Positions 5,471 to 12,511 of a DNA stretch of 12,511 bases are shown one piece after another. Positions within the stretch are counted from its first letter, which is position 1. Each line of letters opens with the position of its first letter. This DNA is from Methanosphaera sp. rholeuAM6 (GTDB lineage: Archaea > Methanobacteriota > Methanobacteria > Methanobacteriales > Methanobacteriaceae). The stretch spans positions 1-12,511 of the forward strand of contig MVAA01000111.1 of assembly GCA_003266105.1 (NCBI GenBank). The letters are read 5' to 3'. A program made the position numbers and the translations under genes. Below the pieces are notes generated by a model that was not told the DNA's origin, did not search any database, and was given only the letters and a program-made list of their open reading frames with translations.

Positions 5471-8400
5471 TTTTTTCCTTGTGTGTGTCTGTATGATTTT
5501 CATTGTCTGTGAAGACTACTTTTATTTCATGTTCTCCCAAGTATTTGTCCAGAATTTCAAGTATTATCATGGATAGGTCATCTGTTGTCGTGTCATTGAA
5601 TACTAATGCTCCATCCAGGTATACTAACAGGTGTCCATTGGTAAAGTTAAGGTCAAATATACTGTTAAGTGCTTCTAGTGTCAGTGTATTTCCAGTATAT
5701 ACTGATTGTCCATCATTTGCAAGTCTTATCGTATGGCTATTTGTTTTTATTATTTTGTTTTGTGTTGTTTTATGTGGTACTGGTTTTTCTTTTTGTGATG
5801 CTGGCTTAGGTTGTGGTGTTGGCGTATCATTAGTATTATTGGTATCGTTTTCTTCTGTTTCTACTGTGTATACTTTAAGACATGCAGTATAATTGTATTC
5901 ATATAAATCTTCCCATTCTTCTCCATCTTCACTTATAAAACTCATGTTTTCCATGTAACGCTGTCTTGAATATGCCTGATAAGGTATGTTATTGCTTTTG
6001 AATTCTACTCTAAATTTATCTTTCTCTTTTACTGGGATGTACTTGTTGAGTATGATTGTTTTGTATCCTGGATAGTTGCTGGTACCGTTCTGTGTAAGTA
6101 CCTGCTTATCGTTTACGTATATTTTGAATTCATAGTCCACTCCACTTTCATTAAAATATGTTCCCACAGCCGCCAATGACTCATTATAATAGGCAGTGTA
6201 CATGTTGGAGTAGTATTTGTTATCAGAACCAAAAGCAGATAATCCGGTAATGTCTGTTTGATAGTTTGTTTTATAGTTTATTGTATTGTTGAACACGTAA
6301 CTTGTTGCACATTTTTGTATGATATCTTCCGGATTAGGTATGAGGAATGATTTGTCATAATAAGACATGTAAAAGTATCCATCATCAGTATTACTATTTA
6401 AAAAACTGTTTTTCATTATCCATGCACCGTCACCTGGTGGTGTTATCAGGAAGTTTTTACTGCTGTAATTATCATCCCATCCAACAATGGCCACTGCATG
6501 GTTTGTATCGGTTGCATCAGGATTATATATTGATTTTTTTTCAGGGTTCCAGTAAGCAGAACCAAAGGTTCCATTGATGCTTGTTGTTACTGCACCATAG
6601 TTTAGTATTGCTTCCTTGATTAACATGTCCCTATCGGGTGTATCAGACATAATCATAATAATGTCCTGCAGATGTATTTTATCTTCAGTATCAACGATTT
6701 TTGATATCATTCCCAGTTCATCATATTCATCATATATCTCTGGTATAACTCCTATCCAGCTTAAATCATTACCAGTTGTTAAATACGCATTTAAAGCTTC
6801 TGCCTGGTAATTTACCGCATATTTGAAGTACATCAGGGAGTTTGAATGTATGTTGTTTTCTGATAAGTCATATTCTGTGTTTGTTTGTTTGAGAAGTGCG
6901 GATTCTATTGCAGATGTTGCGGCAAATGCTGAACATGCACCTTTTTTACCTTGGAGTTTTACTGGTGTTACCAACGCGTAGTCTCTAAGATCATAACTTG
7001 ATGGTATTTCATCAACATATGTCTGGTTAATAATTTCCAGTTTTTTTCCCTGAAATGTTGTTGCTGTCATGTAATCGGTATTGTTTAGATTAACTTTATC
7101 ATTATTGAGGGTTGTGTTTTTAATGGTGGTGTTGTTAATAAATACTCCGTATATGCTGTCTGTTGGATTATTAAAGTATGAATCTTTTAGGTTAATGCTT
7201 GAATCATAAATGTAAATACTATTGGATTTTCCTTCTTCCACTATATTATCCTGGAATAATGAGTTGTTTATAGACAATATTCCCTTATCGAAGTAAACTG
7301 CTCCACCATCAGTTTTAGCCTTATTATCAGTAAATGATGAATTGATTACAGTAAGATTGGCTTGAGATGTGTATATTGCACCACCGGATTCAAAAGCAAC
7401 TGCATCTTCAAATATGGAATTATTCACTATTAAAATTCCATTCAATTGAAGTATTGCTCCACCAAATTCACAGCTGCAATCATTAAATGTCGAGTTATTC
7501 ACCAGCATGGTCATTATAGGATCAGAATCATATTCTCGTACATCAATAAAACAGATTACACCACCATTATGTCTGCTGGAAACATTACTGAATTCACAGT
7601 TTTCAATAAGTATATCTGACAAGTTTAAGCTTTCATCCTGTGATTTTTCATGTTGTTTGATGTTATCTGTGTTTTTAATTTTTATTCCGATTGCACCAGC
7701 CGATACATTTGCGTATGTATTCTTGAACTCGGAATTTCTAATGGCAGTTTTACCATCTAGGCAAAATAGTGAACCAGCATAATTTGCAAAGTTTTCTGTA
7801 AACTCTGAATTGTTTACTGTCAATTCGCCAAGGGAATATATTGCTCCTCCAAAATGTGCCAGATTATTTTTAAAAATATTGTTAAATGAATGAAGATTTA
7901 CTAATTCAGCTGTGAATATTGCTCCACCATTTCCATCGTCCTTGGCATAATTGTCCTGGAAGGTGTTGTTGCTTAGATATGTTGTGTATTCACCATTATT
8001 TCCATTGGCTATTCTGACTGCTGCACCTTGAGTTTGAATATATATGTCCTGTTTTGCTGCGGTATTGTTTATGAAGGTGTTGTTTGTTATATTTGCAGGT
8101 TGCATTAAATTTATTGCACCACCTTCTATTGCGTTATTATTGTTGAAAATGCTGTTTTCAATAATAATTATTTCCTTATTATAATCATTATTATCGGTTA
8201 TTTCAATTGCTCCCCCATATTTTGCAATGTTTTCTGTAAACTCGCAGTTGTGTACTGTCAATAAACCTTCTGAAGATATTGCTCCTCCACCCTCTTTTGC
8301 ATGGTTTTCTACAAACCTGTCATCATTTACTGTTAATGTGGCCTGTGAATATATTGCTCCTCCATATTCTGCAGTGTTGTTTTTAAAAGTGTTGTTTGTT

Positions 8401-9608
8401 GAATCCAATAATGCTGTTATGGATGAAAATATAGCTCCTCCAACCGTTGCATTATTATCTGTAAACTCACAGTTGTTCACGGTCAATAAGCCACCGAGAT
8501 ATATTGTTCCGCCTTGTCGTGCTGTGTTGTTTTTAAAAGTGTTATAGCATAGATATATACTTGTTCCGGGGTATGTTATTATTGCTCCACCCCATCCCTC
8601 TTCTGCTTTATTGTTTATGAATGAATTATTAATTAAAGTTACAGTGAATTCAGGGTCTTCCCCAAATTTAGCAAATGAAATTGCTGCACCCATATTACTC
8701 ATATCTTGTATTGTCACGGTATTGTTTATGAATTGATTATTGGTTATTATTGCAGAATGGGTGATGTCAATTGCCCCACCAATGGCTGCCGAGTTTTCGT
8801 TGAAAATGTTGTTGTCAATGGTAACATTTCCTTCATTTCTCTTAAGCTTATCATATATTTCTACTGCTCCCCCAATCTTTGCACTGTTTTTAGTGAAGTA
8901 AGAATTCATTATGGCAATGTCATTTGCATTTTCATATATGTTAATGGCCCCACCATATTCTGCAGTGTTTTGTAGAAACTTTGAGTTGTTCACTGTTAAC
9001 GTACCCGTAGAAAGTATTGCTCCACCATTTTTTGCTGTGTTGTTTATGAATGTTGAATCAAGTACGGTTAAAGAACCATTATTGTGTATTGCTCCACCAT
9101 TATCTCCGATAGAATTTGTTATTGTGATGTTTTTTAGAACAAGAGAACTTTTCTCTGTAATATTGAATACTAGCATTTCGTTTCCATCAATAGTTTGTCC
9201 ATTTCCGTCAACAGTGAGGACTATTGGATTATCACTGAACCACGTGATTGTTTCAGTAGTGGTATAAGTTCCCTCATTCAGGATAATGGTCATGTTTATT
9301 GTATTATCTTTTACCGAATCAACCTTTTGAACAAGTTCATCCCATGAATTCACGTGGTTTTCTTCTTCAGCATCAGGATTCTCCGTCTCCGTTTTTATAG
9401 TATTGGTGGATGAAGTCTTATCTTTTATGTTATCCTCCGTTTGCGTGGTTTGAATATCATTTTCAGGTGCATCTGTTGAATCCTGAATTTCGTCTGCAAT
9501 ATCATCAGAAACAATTGTTGTTGTCTGGTTATCTGCTGCACTAACACAGGTTATGGTGAATACACATAACAATAACATAAATGCACACAGTATTTTTTTA
9601 GATATCAT
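5457..9608 (-). CDS. Adhesin-like protein with beta-helix repeats and a papain-like (C1) cysteine protease domain
   Basis: 1383 residues, complete. A signal peptide spans 1-24 (MISKKILCAF start, cleavage likely after VSA). An acidic Thr-rich stretch runs to about 85. Residues 125-165 (VDGNGQTIDGN, SSLVLKNITITN) match the left adhesin. About 22 GGAI-type repeats cover 170-800. Residues about 868-1095 are a C1 protease: Gln886 (oxyanion hole), Cys892 in KKGACSAFAA, His1037 in NHAVAIVGWDD and Asn1067 in WIMKNSF. The usual CGSCWAF box is changed to KGACSAF, but all four active-site residues are present. Residues 1100-1250 resemble the lectin-like domain that often follows archaeal C1 domains (AVGTYF...YEFKIYVND). 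After a Thr/Pro/Lys linker (1250-1290), an Ig-like domain (1295-1383) ends the protein. No C-terminal membrane helix is seen, so it may be released or held non-covalently. It starts 22 bp after the transporter gene and is likely co-transcribed with it. It may cleave host, dietary or neighbour-cell proteins (inference). Confidence 0.9.
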   Translation of the reverse strand: MISKKILCAFMLLLCVFTITCVSAADNQTTTIVSDDIADEIQDSTDAPENDIQTTQTEDNIKDKTSSTNTIKTETENPDAEEENHVNSWDELVQKVDSVKDNTINMTIILNEGTYTTTETITWFSDNPIVLTVDGNGQTIDGNEMLVFNITEKSSLVLKNITITNSIGDNGGAIHNNGSLTVLDSTFINNTAKNGGAILSTGTLTVNNSKFLQNTAEYGGAINIYENANDIAIMNSYFTKNSAKIGGAVEIYDKLKRNEGNVTIDNNIFNENSAAIGGAIDITHSAIITNNQFINNTVTIQDMSNMGAAISFAKFGEDPEFTVTLINNSFINNKAEEGWGGAIITYPGTSIYLCYNTFKNNTARQGGTIYLGGLLTVNNCEFTDNNATVGGAIFSSITALLDSTNNTFKNNTAEYGGAIYSQATLTVNDDRFVENHAKEGGGAISSEGLLTVHNCEFTENIAKYGGAIEITDNNDYNKEIIIIENSIFNNNNAIEGGAINLMQPANITNNTFINNTAAKQDIYIQTQGAAVRIANGNNGEYTTYLSNNTFQDNYAKDDGNGGAIFTAELVNLHSFNNIFKNNLAHFGGAIYSLGELTVNNSEFTENFANYAGSLFCLDGKTAIRNSEFKNTYANVSAGAIGIKIKNTDNIKQHEKSQDESLNLSDILIENCEFSNVSSRHNGGVICFIDVREYDSDPIMTMLVNNSTFNDCSCEFGGAILQLNGILIVNNSIFEDAVAFESGGAIYTSQANLTVINSSFTDNKAKTDGGAVYFDKGILSINNSLFQDNIVEEGKSNSIYIYDSSINLKDSYFNNPTDSIYGVFINNTTIKNTTLNNDKVNLNNTDYMTATTFQGKKLEIINQTYVDEIPSSYDLRDYALVTPVKLQGKKGACSAFAATSAIESALLKQTNTEYDLSENNIHSNSLMYFKYAVNYQAEALNAYLTTGNDLSWIGVIPEIYDEYDELGMISKIVDTEDKIHLQDIIMIMSDTPDRDMLIKEAILNYGAVTTSINGTFGSAYWNPEKKSIYNPDATDTNHAVAIVGWDDNYSSKNFLITPPGDGAWIMKNSFLNSNTDDGYFYMSYYDKSFLIPNPEDIIQKCATSYVFNNTINYKTNYQTDITGLSAFGSDNKYYSNMYTAYYNESLAAVGTYFNESGVDYEFKIYVNDKQVLTQNGTSNYPGYKTIILNKYIPVKEKDKFRVEFKSNNIPYQAYSRQRYMENMSFISEDGEEWEDLYEYNYTACLKVYTVETEENDTNNTNDTPTPQPKPASQKEKPVPHKTTQNKIIKTNSHTIRLANDGQSVYTGNTLTLEALNSIFDLNFTNGHLLVYLDGALVFNDTTTDDLSMIILEILDKYLGEHEIKVVFTDNENHTDTHKEKIIIE

Positions 9609-9630
9609 ATAAATTGTTCCACTTTTTTTC

Positions 9631-10869
9631 TTAGTTCAGTTCGTTAATTTTTGTTCCTTTGGTTTCAGGGAATACCCAAATCCATACTCCACAGAGGAAG
9701 GCAAATATTGCTGCAATGGCTATTCCATAACTTAAATCGAAGTATGTTGCAATCAGCGTAATTATTAATGGTGTGACAAATTGTATTCCACGAGCAAGGT
9801 TGAATACTGTTCCCACACCGGTATTTCGTATTTTTGTAGGGAATAACTCTGAGAATAGAGCTCCGAATCCTCCGAAAAATCCTGTACCAAATCCTGTTAA
9901 GAACATGAATACCAGAATCAAGTCAGGTATTTGATTTATCTGGTTCCAGCATAGTGTTATCATGGATATGCTTATTCCCATGATAAAGCTGTATATTGTG
10001 AATGCCCAACGTCTTCCAAGTTTTTCTGACACGTATCCGAATGTTGTGTAACCGGTAAAGTCTCCACATTGTATGATTATAATTCCCACTGTAGTTGCAA
10101 TCATGGCTAATCCTCTTTCTTTTGCAAGATATGTTGGCAGCCATGAATATGTGAACCAGTATGCTGACATACCAAATACACACAGTATTAATGACATTAG
10201 GAATATTTTACGGTATTCTTTTGAAATTAACTGTTTGAATTCTTCTATTATGTTTTTGTTCACGTATTTGTCCTTGTTTTGTATCCATACGTCTGATTCC
10301 TTAAGGTATCTTCTTATGAATATTACCATGAGTGCCGGCAGTATTGAAAGGAGGAATGTCATTCTCCATCCGATTATTGGACTTATTACACCACCAACTA
10401 TTGAAGCCAGGATTACACCTACCGGTGCACCTGATTGCATGAATGCTCCAAATTTGGCTCTTAGTTTATCAGGGAATGTTTCATTGATATATATTTGGCC
10501 GGTAGCCCATTCTCCACCTACTCCCAGTCCCGTTATAAACCGGAATATTAGGAGTGAATAGAAGGACCATGAGAATGCACTTAATAATGTTCCTATGGAG
10601 TAGATGATTATTGTCCATTGTAATACTTTCTTACGGCCATATTTATCACCTAATGCTCCGAATATTATTCCTCCAAGACCTGTGGCAAACAATGATAGAC
10701 CTAAGCATATGGAAAGCATTTCCGCATTGATATTTAAGCTGCTCTGAATTTCTGATATTAGAAAGGTGAATAAAACCAGATCATAGAAATCAAAAACCCA
10801 TCCTGCCCAACTTAAACCGAAAATCATGTAATGATTTTTATCAAGTTTGTTTTGTTCATTCATTAACAT
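9631..10869 (-). CDS. MFS transporter, sialate:H+ symporter-like (organic anion/proton symport)
   Basis: 412 residues from the ATG at 10869. A TTG at 10881 is in frame but sits directly on the AAAGG ribosome site, so the ATG 12 nt beyond that site is preferred. Twelve hydrophobic helices are readable with a central loop near residues 190-225. Signature stretches are FDFYDLVLFTF in helix 1, GDKYGRKK between helices 2 and 3, GLGVGGEWATGQ and ETFPDKLRAK around helices 4-5, MQSGAPVG in helix 5, SEKLGRRW in the second half and PETKG at the end. The GGEW and MQSG patterns are typical of the NanT/Jen1-like carriers for carboxylic or aromatic acids and sialic acid; which substrate is used cannot be told. 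It has its own likely promoter upstream and is followed after 22 bp by the protease adhesin. Such carriers are mostly bacterial, so gene transfer is plausible. Confidence 0.85.
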   Translation of the reverse strand: MLMNEQNKLDKNHYMIFGLSWAGWVFDFYDLVLFTFLISEIQSSLNINAEMLSICLGLSLFATGLGGIIFGALGDKYGRKKVLQWTIIIYSIGTLLSAFSWSFYSLLIFRFITGLGVGGEWATGQIYINETFPDKLRAKFGAFMQSGAPVGVILASIVGGVISPIIGWRMTFLLSILPALMVIFIRRYLKESDVWIQNKDKYVNKNIIEEFKQLISKEYRKIFLMSLILCVFGMSAYWFTYSWLPTYLAKERGLAMIATTVGIIIIQCGDFTGYTTFGYVSEKLGRRWAFTIYSFIMGISISMITLCWNQINQIPDLILVFMFLTGFGTGFFGGFGALFSELFPTKIRNTGVGTVFNLARGIQFVTPLIITLIATYFDLSYGIAIAAIFAFLCGVWIWVFPETKGTKINELN

Positions 10870-10929
10870 TTTCTTTAACAACCTTTATCAGTTTTTAAAA
10901 TGATGCTTATTACTATATTAAGATAAGTA

Positions 10930-10955
10930 TTGTCTGATATATAATAATTATCAAA
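10930..10955 (-). promoter_or_regulatory. Probable promoter of the transporter-adhesin operon
   Basis: Within the 77-bp gap after the phosphopantetheinyl transferase stop, the minus strand reads AATTATTATATATCAGAC (about 10932-10949). This gives a TATA box some 70 nt before the ATG at 10869 and a leader of about 40 nt. The gap and box suggest that the transporter and the protease adhesin form a transcription unit separate from the phosphatase-transferase pair. No clear T-run terminator was seen for the upstream pair. Confidence 0.45.
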
Positions 10956-10958
10956 ATA

Positions 10959-11588
10959 TTAGTATAACTCATTTACGTGGATTTTTTCACAGGATTTCAC
11001 AGTATATTTACCTGCTACGGCTAGTTTATAGTCTTCAATATCAAATAAGCTGAATTTTAATGTTTTGTCTCTATTTACTGTTATTTCATCGGATAAATCT
11101 ATTGAAAAGCTGTCCAGTTTAAGGTGAAATCCCAGTCCGGTGTATTTCATGTAGCTTTCCTTTAACACCCAGTAATTAAAGAATTCATTTGACGGATTGG
11201 GGGAACTCATGATATTTTCATATTCCTTGTTGAAAAAATAGTTCTTTGCAATATTTAAGTCTATATGTTGGTCGTTATGTTCGATATCGATACCAACATC
11301 CTTATCAGATATGGCACATGCAACGTATTTGTCACTATGGCTTACGTTAAAGTATGTGTCCGTATAATTGCTTATGTATGCTTTACCGTATTTACCAATG
11401 TTGAAGATGGGATCGGTAATACCCTCACGTTCCAGTAATCTGATTAAAAGAAGGTATGCACCACAGGATAACTGTTTATCCTTTTGGAATCTGTACCTTG
11501 ATATCTTTTCTTTTCTGTCGGGGGAAACAAGGGGTTGTCCTTTCTCCAACTTTAAGTCTTCAACATTACAATATGCAGCTTTTATCAT
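10959..11588 (-). CDS. Sfp-type 4'-phosphopantetheinyl transferase
   Basis: 209 residues, a normal length for the Sfp group. It transfers the phosphopantetheine arm of coenzyme A to a conserved Ser of a carrier protein. Motifs are in the expected order: GKYGKAYI (65-72) with FNVSHS (80-85), DVGIDIEH (97-104) holding the Mg-binding Asp101 and Glu103, and WVLKESYMKYTG (140-151) with Lys143 and Glu144. The start is backed by AAAGGT about 7 nt upstream. The ATG overlaps the stop codon of the phosphatase gene (ATGA), so the two are translationally coupled. Methanogens lack the fatty-acid carrier-protein pathway of bacteria, so the likely target is a non-ribosomal peptide synthetase or another acquired carrier protein; none is in the window. 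Some Methanobrevibacter strains do carry such synthetases. Confidence 0.88.
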   Translation of the reverse strand: MIKAAYCNVEDLKLEKGQPLVSPDRKEKISRYRFQKDKQLSCGAYLLLIRLLEREGITDPIFNIGKYGKAYISNYTDTYFNVSHSDKYVACAISDKDVGIDIEHNDQHIDLNIAKNYFFNKEYENIMSSPNPSNEFFNYWVLKESYMKYTGLGFHLKLDSFSIDLSDEITVNRDKTLKFSLFDIEDYKLAVAGKYTVKSCEKIHVNELY

Positions 11589-12511
11589 TTTTTAACCTTT
11601 AACAATAACAATGTCATGTCATCAAACTGTTCTTCATCACACGTGAATTCTTTTATATCGTTTATTAATCCTTCAATCAAACAATTGTTTTTATCATAAT
11701 GGTTTACAAAATCAGTCAGTCTTTCTTCACCATATAATTCTTGTTTAATGTTTTGAGCATCCGTTATTCCATCAGTATATAATAGTAATTCATCATCCAG
11801 TATTGTTTCGACTTTATGGAATTCATAGTCGTCAATAACACCCAACACAATCTCAGAGTCCATATTTAAGAAAGTGAACTTTTCATCCTTTCTGATTAAT
11901 GGTGGATTATGGCCTGCATTTGCAAATACTAGCTTATGTGTAGTTTTATTGTATATTCCAAGCCATAATGTAATGAACATGTACTCCATGTTCTTTTTAC
12001 ATATCTGATTGTTAATGTCCCGTAAGATTAATGATGGATCTTTTTCATATTTAAAATGTTGTTTAATTGAGTTTTGTGTGAGCATGGTGAATATTGCTGC
12101 AGGCACACCTTTGCCTGAAGCATCTCCTATAACCAGTACAATATTGTCATCATCCAGTTCATAATAATCATAGAAGTCTCCACCCACTTCCTTAGCGGGT
12201 TTACAGTAACCTTTTATCAATATGTTTTCATTATCAATATAATTATCGGGTAGTATTGCTACTTGGATTTTATGTGCAATGTCCAGTTCAGTTTCAATTC
12301 TTTGTTTTTCACTTTCAACCCTTTTAATGTTTTCAATATAATTGTTATTATAATTAATCAAATCAATCTGACTACGTGAGAGCATTCCTATTTCATCATC
12401 CTGGTTGGAGTAATTTGAGTATAATTTGATTAAATCGTCGGATTCAATTTTCTCATTCTCGATAATTCTGGATTCCAGTTTTGAAAATGAAATAAGGGGA
12501 TTGACAACACT
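11585..12511 (-). CDS. HAMP-SpoIIE (RsbU-like, PP2C-type) serine/threonine phosphatase, partial (5' end beyond the window)
   Basis: The frame is open to the right edge, giving 308 visible residues; the first internal ATG at 12385 is not a likely start because conserved sequence precedes it. Visible residues 1-52 look like the end of a HAMP domain (VVNPLISFSKL...DDEIGMLSRS), so the missing part should hold one or more membrane helices and a sensor. A coiled linker rich in Glu/Lys (ESEKQRIETELDIAHKIQ) leads to the catalytic domain: GGDFYDYY (Asp112, Asp115), IGDASGKGVPAA (Asp130), TDGITDAQ (Asp247, Asp251) and FDDMTLL (Asp297, Asp298), all metal-binding positions of the family. Such enzymes usually dephosphorylate STAS-domain anti-sigma antagonists. 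Archaea lack sigma factors, so the partner's output must differ. It is coupled by a 4-bp overlap to the phosphopantetheinyl transferase. Confidence 0.87.
   Translation of the reverse strand, partial: SVVNPLISFSKLESRIIENEKIESDDLIKLYSNYSNQDDEIGMLSRSQIDLINYNNNYIENIKRVESEKQRIETELDIAHKIQVAILPDNYIDNENILIKGYCKPAKEVGGDFYDYYELDDDNIVLVIGDASGKGVPAAIFTMLTQNSIKQHFKYEKDPSLILRDINNQICKKNMEYMFITLWLGIYNKTTHKLVFANAGHNPPLIRKDEKFTFLNMDSEIVLGVIDDYEFHKVETILDDELLLYTDGITDAQNIKQELYGEERLTDFVNHYDKNNCLIEGLINDIKEFTCDEEQFDDMTLLLLKVKK

Noticed and set aside
8227..9267. Plus-strand frames opposite the protease adhesin
   Set aside because: Their IAPP-type repeats are only the reverse reading of the GGAI repeats; no ribosome sites or known domains.
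10073..10561. 162-codon plus-strand frame opposite the transporter
   Set aside because: Shadow of a strongly supported 12-helix MFS gene; no recognisable domain or start signal.
11856..11865. CAGAGTCCAT in the phosphatase gene, matching the motif of the 200-bp repeats
   Set aside because: A single motif inside well-conserved coding sequence, with no partner motifs at 11 or 21 bp; best explained by chance.

Overview
The window looks like the chromosome of a gut methanogen of the order Methanobacteriales, most likely Methanosphaera or a close relative. The DNA is very AT-rich. Promoters have archaeal TATA boxes and ribosome binding sites are of the AGGT/GGTGAT type. It holds two very large Asn/Thr-rich adhesin-like proteins (ALPs) built from GGAIYN-type beta-helix repeats, a hallmark of Methanosphaera and Methanobrevibacter. 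The genus is inferred from composition and gene content; no search could be run.

Layout. (1) 1-2453, minus strand: the N-terminal 817 codons of an ALP gene that runs off the left edge, with a strong tandem repeat array in the middle. (2) 2454-2974: gene-free AT-rich DNA with the ALP promoter, T-tracts and the first copy of a 200-bp direct repeat. (3) 2975-4435, minus: a DUF4062 / GHKL-ATPase (HATPase_c_4) / winged-helix protein, a candidate defence or signalling gene, flanked by the two 200-bp direct repeats (2786-2985 and 4607-4806). (4) 5096-5470, plus: an intact AbrB/VapB-type antitoxin followed by a truncated PIN (VapC) toxin. This is the only plus-strand coding in the window. (5) 5457-9608, minus: a complete ALP carrying a papain-like cysteine protease domain. 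(6) 9631-10869, minus: an MFS transporter of the sialate:H+ symporter type, 22 bp upstream of the protease ALP and probably in its operon. (7) 10959-11588, minus: an Sfp-type phosphopantetheinyl transferase. (8) 11585-12511, minus: a HAMP-SpoIIE (RsbU-like) phosphatase that runs off the right edge and overlaps the transferase gene by 4 bp.

How it fits together. Two paralogous surface-adhesin genes on the same strand bracket a small accessory islet: the repeat-flanked DUF4062-ATPase gene plus a decayed toxin-antitoxin pair. The right-hand block joins a membrane-linked phosphatase to a transferase that primes carrier proteins, suggesting regulated production of a carrier-protein-dependent metabolite encoded elsewhere, then a transporter and a secreted protease-adhesin. 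The most unusual signal is the 200-bp direct repeat. Each copy holds five AGTCCA-like motifs spaced 11, 21, 105 and 21 bp apart, all close to whole numbers of helical turns, and this spacing is identical in both copies.
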